This document shows, in pieces, positions 8,061 through 17,400 of a stretch of 60,258 nt of DNA. Within the stretch, counting starts at the first letter, position 1. Each line of letters opens with the position of its first letter. Below the pieces are notes generated by a model, which did no database searches, had not been told where the DNA came from, and saw only the letters and a program-made list of their open reading frames with translations. This DNA comes from Clostridium tepidiprofundi DSM 19306 (lineage in GTDB: Bacteria; Bacillota; Clostridia; Clostridiales; Clostridiaceae): assembly GCF_001594005.1 (NCBI RefSeq), contig NZ_LTBA01000016.1, forward strand, positions 1-60,258, read 5' to 3'. The position numbers and the translations under genes were made by a program.

Positions 8061-8779
8061 TGAAAATATTAATAACTGGTGGAGCATCAGGATTAGGAGA
8101 GGCAATAACTCGAAGACTTGCAAGCAGTAAAAATAACTTTGTTAATTTTACATATAACACTTCAAAAAACAAAGCTGAAAATCTTCAAAAAGAATTTGAG
8201 AATGTCAGAGGATTTGTGTGTGACTTTAAGAGTGAGCAAAGCATAAAAGAATTGTTAGAGCAAATTGAAAAAATGGATATTGACGTTCTCATAAATAATG
8301 CTATATGTAATATTACAAAAAAGCATTTCAACAGAATAAAACCGGAAACTTTTATGGAAAGCTATATGTATAATGTAATGCCTGTAATAATGATTACACA
8401 AAAGAGTATTTCCATATTTAGAAAGAAAAAATTTGGTAAGATAATAAATATTTTGACAGATTATTTGTTAAACAAGCCTCCCATTGGTATGTCAGAATAT
8501 ACGGCAAATAAGGCATACATTCAATCATTGAGTAAGTCATGGGCAGAAGAAAATATAAAATATGGAATAACATCAAATAATGTATTGCCTTCAACAATGA
8601 TGACGAATTTAACAGATGATGTTGATGAAAGAATACTTGAGAAAATGATAAATGAAGAACCATTAAAAAGGTTGGTAACACCAGAGGAAACTTCAGAAGC
8701 AGTCGAGTTTTTGGTTAACTGTACACAACAGATTAATGGTATGAATCTAGTTATAAATGGAGGGAAAAATGTTATTTAA
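8060..8779 (+). CDS. SDR-family oxidoreductase
   Basis: A 239-residue short-chain dehydrogenase with the Rossmann motif TGGASGLGEAI at the N-terminus, the structural NNA (LINNAICN) and the active-site YTANK. It resembles FabG-type reductases of carrier-bound 3-oxoacyl groups. The serine expected about 13 residues before the active Tyr is replaced (the region reads NILTDYLLNKPPIGMSEY, with Thr/Asp in place), so activity or substrate may differ. The ATG overlaps the upstream stop, and the 3' end overlaps the MBOAT start by about 11 nt. Substrate unknown; probably NAD(P)H-dependent. Confidence 0.88.
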   Translation: MKILITGGASGLGEAITRRLASSKNNFVNFTYNTSKNKAENLQKEFENVRGFVCDFKSEQSIKELLEQIEKMDIDVLINNAICNITKKHFNRIKPETFMESYMYNVMPVIMITQKSISIFRKKKFGKIINILTDYLLNKPPIGMSEYTANKAYIQSLSKSWAEENIKYGITSNNVLPSTMMTNLTDDVDERILEKMINEEPLKRLVTPEETSEAVEFLVNCTQQINGMNLVINGGKNVI

Positions 8780-10238
8780 TTCTCTTAGCTTTTTAATATT
8801 TTTAGCAATAATATTTTTAGTATACTATATAACTCCACAAAAACTCAGATGGATAATATTGCTTATTTCGAGTTTTTATTTTTATATGTGTTGGAGAGTA
8901 GAATCAGTACTGATATTGATATTTTATATATTTATAAATTATGTAGTTGCAGTTAAAATTAATGAATCAACAGAAGTTAAAGAAAATAAATTAAAAAATA
9001 AACTCTATATAGGTATAAGCGTTATATCTAGCATTGGAATGCTTTTATTCTTTAAGTATTTCAATTTTTTTAATAGTGCATTAAGGGAACTATTTGAACA
9101 TTTTAATTTGTTTTATGGAGTGAAAAATATAAACATCATAGCTCCCTTAGGTATATCGTTTTACACATTCAAGACATTAAGCTATGTAATAGATGTTTAC
9201 AGAGGAATTCAAAAACCTGAAAAAAATATTGCTTATTTTGCATTGTATGTATCATTTTTTCCACAGATATTAGCAGGACCTATTGATAGAGCATCAAATC
9301 TGCTTCCACAACTGCATGAAAAACACTCATTTGACTATGATTTGGTGACAGAAGGATTTAGGAGAATTCTGTGGGGAGCATTTAAAAAAATAGTTATAGC
9401 TGATAGATTAGCATTAATTGTTAATCAAGTTTACAATCATTCTCATAATTATAGCGGACTGCCTTTGATAATTGCCACATACAGTTATGCATTGCAGTTA
9501 TACTGTGATTTTTCAGGTTATTCTGATATGGCAATAGGAACTGCAAGGGTTTTTGGAATAAAGTCCATAGAAAATTTTAATTATCCATACATAAGTCAAA
9601 CTATATCTGAGTTTTGGAGAAGATGGCATATGTCTTTATCAAATTGGTTCAATGACTATGTTTATATGCCAATAGTTTTTTCAAAAAAAGAATTGGGAAA
9701 GATTGCAGTCGTTATAGCAGCAATAGTAACATTTTCTTTAAGTGGTTTATGGCATGGAGCAGCATGGACATATGTTATATGGGGAACCATGCACGGAATA
9801 GGAGTATCATTTGATGCACTTACAAAAAAACAGCACAAGAAACTTAAAAAGAAATGCAACAAACACATATTCAAATACGTTAGCATATTTATTACATTCA
9901 ATTTTGTTTGCTTTTCATTCATATTCTTTAGAGCAAACTCTATTCAAGATGCAGTATACATAGTTAAGAATTTATTTAACTTTGGCAATAAAAGCAGCAT
10001 TTTAGCATACAGTACGAATTTGATAAAATCAGGTTTTACCCGTATAGATATGATAAATGCTGTTATATCAATAATAGTTTTGCAAATAGTTGAACTGTTA
10101 GAAAGAAGAGAAAAAAAGGTTGACATACTAAAACGTAAACCACTAGTTCTTCGCTGGGCATCATACTATATACTTATTCTATGGATAATATTCTTCGGTG
10201 TATTTGGTGCTAGAGAATTTATTTATTTTCAATTTTGA
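8769..10238 (+). CDS. MBOAT-family membrane O-acyltransferase (AlgI/DltB-like)
   Basis: This multipass membrane protein of about 489 residues belongs to the AlgI/PatA/DltB branch of MBOAT enzymes, which pass acyl groups across the membrane to extracellular polymers. The family regions ISFYTFKTLSYVIDVYRG, DFSGYSDMAIGTARVFG and FWRRWHMSLSNWFNDYVY are seen, as is the catalytic His region LSGLWHGAAWTYVIWGTMHG. An ATG at 8757 is in frame, but GGAGGG at 8759-8764 points to ATG 8769. It pairs functionally with the SGNH protein at 10639. The carrier-bound acyl group made by the upstream genes is the likely donor. Confidence 0.92.
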   Translation: MLFNSLSFLIFLAIIFLVYYITPQKLRWIILLISSFYFYMCWRVESVLILIFYIFINYVVAVKINESTEVKENKLKNKLYIGISVISSIGMLLFFKYFNFFNSALRELFEHFNLFYGVKNINIIAPLGISFYTFKTLSYVIDVYRGIQKPEKNIAYFALYVSFFPQILAGPIDRASNLLPQLHEKHSFDYDLVTEGFRRILWGAFKKIVIADRLALIVNQVYNHSHNYSGLPLIIATYSYALQLYCDFSGYSDMAIGTARVFGIKSIENFNYPYISQTISEFWRRWHMSLSNWFNDYVYMPIVFSKKELGKIAVVIAAIVTFSLSGLWHGAAWTYVIWGTMHGIGVSFDALTKKQHKKLKKKCNKHIFKYVSIFITFNFVCFSFIFFRANSIQDAVYIVKNLFNFGNKSSILAYSTNLIKSGFTRIDMINAVISIIVLQIVELLERREKKVDILKRKPLVLRWASYYILILWIIFFGVFGAREFIYFQF

Positions 10239-10244
10239 TAGATA

Positions 10245-10625
10245 CTGGTGTACAAGTGTCAAATCTGTGTTGGAGACTAAAACAAAGTCACCAATCACCA
10301 GTAACCAGTCACCAAAGCATATTGTGATTTTGATAGATATTAGCACCTAGAATCTTATTCTTAAATTCAATATAAAAAACATCTGCTGGTTGTAAGTATA
10401 TAGCAATCAAGTTGAGAATCTGCACTATGGAGACTAGCAACTAGAGATTGGAGACTAAAACAAAGTCACTAATCGCCAATCACTAGTCGCCAAACCAGAT
10501 TGTGACTTTGATGTATATTAATACTTAGAACTTTGTTCTTAAATAGATGGTACTTCTCAAGTCACAAAACTGTGTTGGAGACTGGAGATTAGAAATTAGC
10601 GACTAGAACCTAGCGAAAACGGTTT
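10245..10625 (+). repeat. CTAG-rich dispersed repeat, copy between MBOAT and SGNH genes
   Basis: This roughly 400-bp spacer has no ORF. It contains two loose units (GGAGACTAAAACAAAGTCAC, then AATCACC strings, then TTGTGA-TTTTGAT) ending near the ribosome binding site of the next gene. Read in reverse, it matches most of the 411-bp tandem unit at 41491-42390. The operon has therefore been split by repeat DNA with a near-identical inverted counterpart about 31 kb away. Confidence 0.75.
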
Positions 10626-10638
10626 GGAGTGATATTGA

Positions 10639-11613
10639 GTGAAAAAGTTTATAATAAAGTTGGCAATACTTTTGCTTCCTATTTATTTTGTAGTAAATAT
10701 ATATTTAGATTACAGTCAAAAATATATGATAAAAGCATTTGGGCCATCAACTCAAATGCAAATAGAATATAGCTTCAAAAATGCTTTAAAAAGTAAATAT
10801 GATTGCTTGATACTTGGGAATTCTAGGCTATATAGAGGAATAAATCCCGATAAAATGAGCATGCCGACATATAATTTTTCTCATGATAATGATTCATTTA
10901 ATCAATGCTACTATAAAATGCTTTATCTTGAGAAACATCATAAAAAATACAAGTATTTAATACTTGGTGTTGACTATACTGAATTTTCATATTTAGCTGA
11001 TAGCAGAAATTACATATATAGCAAATATTTTGATAAGGAATATAGAAATGATTTTAAAAAAGATAAACAAAATGATATAATACCAATATTTCATATTGTA
11101 GATGATAAAAATTTTAATCAATACATGAATGATAAATTTTCAAGAACAGTACCTATACTTATATCAAATGTTTTTCCAAAGCTTCACATACAAGGAAATA
11201 TAGAAAAGAATCCAGGTTTTATTAAAGAAAATGGTCAGTTTATATTAGAAGGTAAAGCTCATAAAAATGATACAATCGATAGAGTTTACAAAAGGCTCCC
11301 TATTCAAGTTAGTTATTTTAGAAAAATACTTAATTTTGCAGATGAGCACGATATAACTGTATTTTTAGTGATGCCACCTATGCGTCAAGGTGAACTTAAA
11401 AATTTTGATAAAAAAACAAAGAGAGAGCATAAAGAATTTATTGAAAATGAAATTAAAAATCACAAAGTATACTATATTGACTACTCAGAAAGCAAATATT
11501 TCAAAATGGAGGACTACACAGATATTGCACATCTCAATTCAAAAGCAGCAGATAGATTTACAGTTATGCTTGATGAATATATCAATAAAGTATTGAATAA
11601 TATATACAAATAA
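10639..11613 (+). CDS. SGNH-like periplasmic/extracellular acyltransferase partner protein
   Basis: A 324-residue protein with one N-terminal membrane segment (about 5-22, IIKLAILLLPIYFVVNIYL) and an outward-facing domain. SGNH block I is visible as LILGNSRLYRG (candidate nucleophile Ser), and the C-terminal block as DIAHLNSKAADRF (candidate Asp/His). This is the arrangement of AlgJ/PatB/DltD-like partners of MBOAT proteins, which put the acyl group on the acceptor polymer. The GTG start has GGAG 10 nt upstream. It lies downstream of the MBOAT gene, separated by repeat DNA. Acceptor unknown. Confidence 0.75.
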   Translation: MKKFIIKLAILLLPIYFVVNIYLDYSQKYMIKAFGPSTQMQIEYSFKNALKSKYDCLILGNSRLYRGINPDKMSMPTYNFSHDNDSFNQCYYKMLYLEKHHKKYKYLILGVDYTEFSYLADSRNYIYSKYFDKEYRNDFKKDKQNDIIPIFHIVDDKNFNQYMNDKFSRTVPILISNVFPKLHIQGNIEKNPGFIKENGQFILEGKAHKNDTIDRVYKRLPIQVSYFRKILNFADEHDITVFLVMPPMRQGELKNFDKKTKREHKEFIENEIKNHKVYYIDYSESKYFKMEDYTDIAHLNSKAADRFTVMLDEYINKVLNNIYK

Positions 11614-11696
11614 TTGGTATTGTTTTCCATAATTTATGAATTGAATACAAAATTAAAAGATGATAAAATGAGTATATGGCAAGGGTGGTGAGAAAA

Positions 11697-12209
11697 GTGG
11701 ATATGGAAATAAAACAGATGCTTGAAGTTATAATTAATAAAGTGGATTCTATCGATAAAAGAATGGAATCTATTGAAGGTAAAATGGATTCTCTCGAAAA
11801 AAGGATGGATTCTTTTGAAAAAAGAATGGACTCGCTTGAAAAAAGAATGGATTCACTGGAAGGTAAAGTCGATTTACTTGAAAAAAGGATGGATTCACTA
11901 GAAAGTAAAGTCGATTCACTTGAGAGAAAGATGAACTCATTAGAAAGTAAAGTTGATTCAATTGATAAAAGAATGGATTCACTTGAGAGCAAGGTTGATT
12001 CACTTGAGGTTAAAGTTGTTTCTCTTGAAAGAAGACAAGATGAGATTTATCAAGTTGTTAGAGGGTTAGAGGAAAATGTTAAAGTTACAAGAGGAGAGCA
12101 GGAAAAAATGACATTTAATTTGATTGATTTGAATGGTAAGTTCACTAGAATAGTGGGAGAAGTTGAAGAGCATGATACAGTTATAAGGCAGATACGGGCC
12201 ATAAAATAA
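11697..12209 (+). CDS. Heptad-repeat coiled-coil protein
   Basis: About 170 residues, of which roughly 10-110 are perfect seven-residue repeats of the type MDSLEKR / VDSLESK, a long parallel coiled coil. The C-terminal 60 residues (RRQDEIYQVVRGLEENV onward) continue as a less regular helix. There is no signal peptide or membrane segment. ATG 11676 is in frame, but GGGTGGTG (11683-11690) favours GTG 11697 or ATG 11703. At DNA level the repeat is a near-perfect 21-bp tandem array, prone to length change. Proteins of this sort are common in clostridia and have no known role. A strong terminator follows. Confidence 0.7.
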   Translation: MDMEIKQMLEVIINKVDSIDKRMESIEGKMDSLEKRMDSFEKRMDSLEKRMDSLEGKVDLLEKRMDSLESKVDSLERKMNSLESKVDSIDKRMDSLESKVDSLEVKVVSLERRQDEIYQVVRGLEENVKVTRGEQEKMTFNLIDLNGKFTRIVGEVEEHDTVIRQIRAIK

Positions 12210-12249
12210 ATTCATTTTGCTAAAGCAAACATGGAAATTTATATAATAT

Positions 12250-12296
12250 CAAAAAAATCACAGAAGAAATTTTCTGTGATTTTTTTGATTTTTTTT
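12250..12296 (+). terminator. Intrinsic terminator after the coiled-coil gene
   Basis: AAAAAAATCACAGAA and TTTCTGTGATTTTTTT form a long stem with a short loop (GAAAT), followed by a second T run. It ends the transcription unit that starts with the fkbH-like gene or the SGNH gene. Confidence 0.8.
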
Positions 12297-12642
12297 AAAA
12301 AGAATGCAACTAAAATTTATACTCATGCGTTATTATATGTGTAAATGTTGATGAGAAGAACTGATAATAGAATTTAAATATCATTTTTTTAATTTATTTT
12401 ATAAAAAAATTAAAAAAATATGCAACTATTTTTTATAATGAACGTTATTTATTATGTATGCATTTTTGGGAAAAGAATTTAGTGCAAAGGAATTTAATGT
12501 TATGCAGTATGATGTAGAAGAATAGTATGGATGAAAGAAATGAAAAAATATTAGGCTTAAGTTATGAAATATGATGTATTAAAAGAATAGTAATAAATGA
12601 TTGAAATTATTAATAGTAATACTTTAGTGAATAAAATTATGC

Positions 12643-12703
12643 ATATGTTTTTGTACTAAGTGTTGATATGTTTTTGTACTAAGGTTGACACGTTTTTCCT
12701 AAG
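12643..12703. repeat. 22-23-bp direct repeats, possible operator array
   Basis: ATATGTTTTTGTACTAAG appears at 12643-12660 and 12666-12683, with ACACGTTTTTCCTAAG at 12688-12703. The spacing of 22-23 bp is about two helical turns. GTTTGTACTAAGATGTGTC near 18233 upstream of another surface gene is related, which suggests a shared regulator. Confidence 0.45.
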
Positions 12704-12829
12704 TAGATATATGATGAATTAGTGTGTAAGATTTATTCCCATAATGAAGTGGAAATTGTATCATATAGATAAAGTATTATCATTACTTGAAATGAGTTAA
12801 CATTCTATAAAAATATATGAATTTTACTA

Positions 12830-12858
12830 TTGATAAGTTAATAAATGTAATATATAAT
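12830..12858 (+). promoter_or_regulatory. Sigma-A promoter of the 13038 surface-protein gene
   Basis: TTGATA (12830-12835), a 17-bp spacer and TATAAT (12853-12858) match the consensus in 11 of 12 bases. The predicted transcript starts near 12865. Confidence 0.7.
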
Positions 12859-13037
12859 AGTAAGGGTAATATTTAAATTTATAGGATTAAGAAGGGATTT
12901 AATGCCGCGTGTAAAAGTACTACGAAGGTCGCGGATTTAAATTTGGTCAAAATGTGTACATACACTGCTTGGCTCAGTTCGTTAGTTTAATATTTAAAAA
13001 TATTAATATATTAAAAAACAAACAGGAGGGGACAAAC

Positions 13038-14360
13038 ATGAACAATCTAAAAAAAGGTTTAAGTCTTTTTTTAGCAGCTTTATTTGTAATGGCTAGTACA
13101 CTTATTGCAATGCCAGTTAAAGCTGCAGAGGCTGCGAAAGTTGATTTACCTAAAATCGATATAGCAGTTGTTGAACACAATCCAGTTTACATTGGAGAAA
13201 CTCAAGATTTTTATGTAATATCAAATTACGAAGGAGAAGTTCAGTACAGAGCTTGGTTAAAACAGGATGATGGTACTTGGGCTGCATTAACTGATGGATA
13301 TTCAAAACCAGTTGATGCTAGAACACCGTTTAAAATCACTTCTGCTGTTAAATACAAAGAAGGTAATAATATAGTAGTTCTTTGGGTTAAGAGGGCAGGA
13401 GTTCCAGCTGCACATTCAAAAAATCATCAGACATTTGGTAAAGTTGAATGGGATAGCTATAAGGTTGTAAATATGGCAAAATGTACAGAATTTGATGCTG
13501 ACAAAGACATCAAAGGTGCAGACATTAACATAGCTGTTGATGGAACAAAGATTACGGTTTCTGGTAAATATGCATACAGAATCAATGCTAAGAACTTAGA
13601 AACTAATGAGTATGAAAAAATCATTACTGATTATACACAAGGTTCAGTAGAAAGAACATTACCAGAAGGAAGATACATTATATATGCTCATGCTATAAAG
13701 GCATTAGATGCTAATAAAGAATATACTACAGCTGATTACGATGCTTGGAAACTTGCAGTTGTAGATTTAAAAGAAGAAGCTAAAACTGTAAGCGTATTCA
13801 ATACTGAATTAATTCCAGGTGCTACAGTTGGTTCAAAAGTAAAAGTTGCTATGACTGATGAAGGAAAAGCAGAATATGCAAATGCTGCTAAGTTCCAAGT
13901 ATTTATTGATGGTCAAGCACATTCAGCAGTTGCAACACTAGGAGAAGCTACAATAGTTTATCCAGCTGTTAATGAAGGTACAGAAGTAACAGTTAAATTA
14001 TTAGATAAAGATGGTAAGGTATTAGTAACTGCTCCAGTTAAAATTGGAGAAAGCTATTCAGTTCAAAAGAAAGCAGAAGAAAAACCATCTGAAGGAACTG
14101 AGTATAAAGTAACTGCAACACTTGTTCCTGGAGCTACAGTAGGATCAAAAGTTAAGGTTGAGACTGAAAAAGCGTACGCAGGAGTAGCTAAATTCCAAGT
14201 GTACATGAATGGTCAAGCACATTCAGCAGTTGCAACATTAGGAGAAGCTACAATAGTTTATCCAGCTGTTAAAGCAGGAGCTAAAGTAACAGTTAAATTA
14301 ATAGGTGAAGATGGAAAGACAGTTGTTAAAACTGTAGGAGATGTGGTTATTTCTGAATAA
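13038..14360 (+). CDS. Abundant secreted protein with triple-tyrosine-like and duplicated C-terminal domains
   Basis: GGAGGGG precedes ATG 13038, which opens a clear signal peptide (residues 1-30, LFLAALFVMAST, cleavage near VKAAEA). The mature N-terminal half holds an Ig-like domain (VYIGETQDFYVISNYEGEVQ, about 45-130) and a second beta domain. The C-terminal half is a direct duplication of about 75 residues sharing PGATVGSKVKV and FQV-hydrophobic-x-GQAHSAVATLGEATIVYPAV. The same domain stands alone in the protein at 42614. Strong promoter, long leader and regular codon use suggest high expression, so this may be an S-layer-like protein. No anchor motif is seen. Confidence 0.75.
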   Translation: MNNLKKGLSLFLAALFVMASTLIAMPVKAAEAAKVDLPKIDIAVVEHNPVYIGETQDFYVISNYEGEVQYRAWLKQDDGTWAALTDGYSKPVDARTPFKITSAVKYKEGNNIVVLWVKRAGVPAAHSKNHQTFGKVEWDSYKVVNMAKCTEFDADKDIKGADINIAVDGTKITVSGKYAYRINAKNLETNEYEKIITDYTQGSVERTLPEGRYIIYAHAIKALDANKEYTTADYDAWKLAVVDLKEEAKTVSVFNTELIPGATVGSKVKVAMTDEGKAEYANAAKFQVFIDGQAHSAVATLGEATIVYPAVNEGTEVTVKLLDKDGKVLVTAPVKIGESYSVQKKAEEKPSEGTEYKVTATLVPGATVGSKVKVETEKAYAGVAKFQVYMNGQAHSAVATLGEATIVYPAVKAGAKVTVKLIGEDGKTVVKTVGDVVISE

Positions 14361-14388
14361 ATAAGTTTTTGGCGAATATATGTATTGA

Positions 14389-14430
14389 GTATGCAACTAA
14401 ATTAGTATTTATGTCGTATATATTGCATAC
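14389..14430. promoter_or_regulatory. Inverted repeat between two surface-protein genes
   Basis: GTATGCAA (14389-14396) and TTGCATAC (14423-14430) form an 8-bp inverted repeat. There is no T run, so an operator or weak mRNA structure is more likely than a terminator. I see no clear sigma-A promoter in this gap, so the next gene may also be read from upstream. Confidence 0.35.
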
Positions 14431-14492
14431 GTGTTAAAATGTGATGTTTAATAATAAATAATGTGGAAACAAAATATGGGAGGTTAGATAGT

Positions 14493-17400
14493 ATGAACAA
14501 GAGAGTTACAAGCTCAGCTTTAGCTGCGTTGATGATAGCTGGAACAACTTCATTTACAGCGTTTGCTCAAATCAATCCGGGTACAGCTGTTATAGGCAAT
14601 AAAGCATATGATTTAAATTACCTAGCAACAAAAGCAACTAAGGCAGAACAAAAAGAAGTTTTGGATGCAATCGTTGCGGGTGAACCAATTTACGTAAAAG
14701 ATTTTGCAGGAAATTGGATAGACAATTTAACAGGTGAAAAGGTTGATGCTAGTGTTATTCCAGCAGTTACTTACAAGGATGCTGACGGTAATGTAAGTGA
14801 ACATTCAGCTGGAGATGATGCAGAAGGTATTAATGCTTCAGTAAAATCTGTAAAGGCGCTTAGCTTAAAGCAGTTTAAGATTACATTTACTAATCCAGTA
14901 AATGATGGTGATTTAGAAGACGATATAAAGGATGTAGGAAACTACACTTTAGAGAATGAAGATGGCGATGAAATAGATGATGCATTTGAAAAGATCGAAA
15001 TTGATGATAGTAAGAAGTTTGCTATAATGACTTTGAATGATGATGCTATCGATGATGATGATGATGACAAAGTACAAAATCAGAAGAGTTATAAATTAAC
15101 TATTGACGATAACGTTTTTGGAAAAGAAATAGTTGAAAAGTTCGACATAGAAGACTTAGAACTTCCAGAAGCTGTATCTGCTGAAATAGTAGGAAAAGAT
15201 ACAATAAAAGTAAGATTTTCTGAGCCAGTTAGACCATCTAAGAATTTAAAAGCACAGTTAAGCGATGAGTGTTTTGAAATCAATGATGATGATATAGCTA
15301 TCGATCAAGTTAACTTAATAGATAATGGTAATGAAGCAAATATTATTTTATGTTCTGATTTAAAAAATGGCCAAGATGTAAAAGTAAAAGTGTTATCTAA
15401 ATTTGAGGACTATGCAGGATATTCTATAAAGAAGAGAACTTTTGATTTAAAAGTTGAAAAGAACACAGATGATTTGAAGATAGTTGGATATAAGGATACT
15501 TCTGATACTGAAATAACATTGATATTCAACAAAGATATCAAATTTGGAGATGACAATCCTAACTCAGATAGTGATTATGTTGTAGATGGTGATGCTGATT
15601 ACATCGACATAGATGATGAAGATAACTTCTTAAGTAATTTCTATCACACAAATACAAAGACAACTGCTAAGAAAGCAGTTATTGATGGAAATGAATTAAC
15701 ATTAACATTTGATTCAGATGATGCTCTTCCAGACGGAACAGCATATGTATATGTTGATGCAGATGCTTTACAGGATCTTTGGGATAAGAGCAATGATGAG
15801 TTGATGGTTAAAGCTACTATAAATGCCGATAAAGTAAAACCTGAGGTTAAGAAAGTAGAACAAGGTGATACTGATGATACTGTAACTGTTAAATTTACTG
15901 AAAAGGTTAAAGATAGTGGTAAGGGTAGTGCAGAAAAGAAAGAAAATTATACTCTTTATAACAAAGATGGCGATAAGGTTAAGATAACTAAGGTAGAGTT
16001 GAATAGTGATAAGAATGAAGCAACTCTTACATTGAAAGATGATTTAGATAGTGGTAAAGAGTACAAATTAGTAATCGAAGATGTAGAAGATACAGCTGGA
16101 AATAAAATGGCAAAAGCTACAGTTAAGTTCAAGGCAGAAGAAAAATCAGCTGTTGAAGGTGACGATATAACAGTAGATGTATATTCTAAGGGTACAAGAG
16201 ATCAGAAATTAGTTGTAGATTTCGATGGAACAGAGATGGAAACAGGCAAGGGCAAGTATGCTATCGATAACATTGGAAACTATACAGTACAGGTATATGA
16301 TAAGAAAGATAAAGAGGTTGTAAAACAATTTAATCTTGAGGATTACTATAAAGCTAAGTTGAAATTACTAGATGATAATAATGGAGTAGAATTAGATTTA
16401 CCTGGCGATAAAGCGGATAAAGAGGATCAAATAGATTTCAGCAAGCTTAATAGTGATGAAGAAATCAGATTGGTAATAGCTAGAGTTAAAACTGCAAGTG
16501 GAAACATGATTGATAATGTAGCATATGAGCCAATTGTTGTTGAAGAAGGTTCTAAGATTGATGTTGATGATGCACCAGTTGCTACAGCACCAACAACAAT
16601 AAAGGTGTCATTTGAGAAAGAGTTTGATCTTAAAGCTAATGATCTTAAACTTGTATTGATTGATGAAGATGGAAATCCACTAAAAGATGCTAAGGGTGAC
16701 TATGTAACATTACGTACTTCTTCAATAGTTAAACATAAAGAAGATGGTGTTACAAAAGTAACTTATACATTGGATAAGAAGTATAATAAGAATACAGATA
16801 GAAACTATGAATTGAATTTTGATGGAACTTACACTTACAGAGGTAAGGACTACAAAGTTGCTATACTTGTTGTTGATAACAAGACAGAAAATGAATATGA
16901 TTCTACATTTGAAAAAGGCGATATGTGGATAGTTAGTGATCACATAAAACCTGCATTTGCTAAGTTTGCCGATGATGACGGTGATACAATGGCAGATAAT
17001 AGGGACTCATATGAAGATAGAGACGACTATGATGATTATGTAAATGTAGTTGCATTCACAAACGACAAGGCTAATAAGATATACAGAGCTACAATAGAGT
17101 TGAGATTTGAAGAAGCACTTAACGAAGATATGTTGGATAAATACACATTCAAGTTAAGCGATAGTGATATTAAAGTTACTGATGTACGCGTTGATGAGGA
17201 TAATCCAAAGATTATATACCTTGATGTTGATTTCTCTGATTGGGATCCAGATGGTACTGAAAGTGCAGCAGATGTATTTGATGAGGTTTCAGTTGAAACT
17301 AGGAATTACATTGAAGACTGTGCTATGGATTATTCCGATGGACTTGATAAAGCAGAATACGATAGAAATGAAACAAATAGCTTAAGTGCAGAATTGAATG

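Larger units (their letters stand above)
12300..13037 (+). promoter_or_regulatory. Long regulatory region upstream of an abundant secreted protein
   Basis: No gene is visible in these 738 bp. The region holds three spaced copies of a direct repeat (ATATGTTTTTGTACTAAG at 12643 and 12666, degenerate third at 12688) and a good promoter at 12830-12858. A leader of about 170 nt follows, containing the stem CCGCG (12905-12909) / CGCGG (12930-12934), and then GGAGGGG before ATG 13038. Long structured leaders are typical of S-layer genes, where they stabilise the mRNA. Confidence 0.6.

Noticed and set aside
10663..10680. Possible sigma-54 promoter (TGGCA-N6-TTGCT)
   Set aside because: The spacing fits -24/-12, but it lies inside the coding start of the SGNH gene, where it encodes the membrane segment, and no gene begins shortly after it.
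11582..12003. Minus-strand ORFs of 136 and 77 residues
   Set aside because: They are antisense shadows of the 21-bp coiled-coil repeats (Ser/Leu or Phe-rich, no ribosome binding site).
12218..12234. Further IS605-like end at the TTTTGCTAAAGCAAA palindrome
   Set aside because: Only a 15-bp palindrome is shared; none of the following hairpins are present.
12890..13037. Cyclic-di-GMP or other riboswitch in the leader of the 13038 gene
   Set aside because: The CCGCG/CGCGG stem and GGTCGCGG resemble pieces of known riboswitches, but the conserved cores of class I or II c-di-GMP aptamers are not there.
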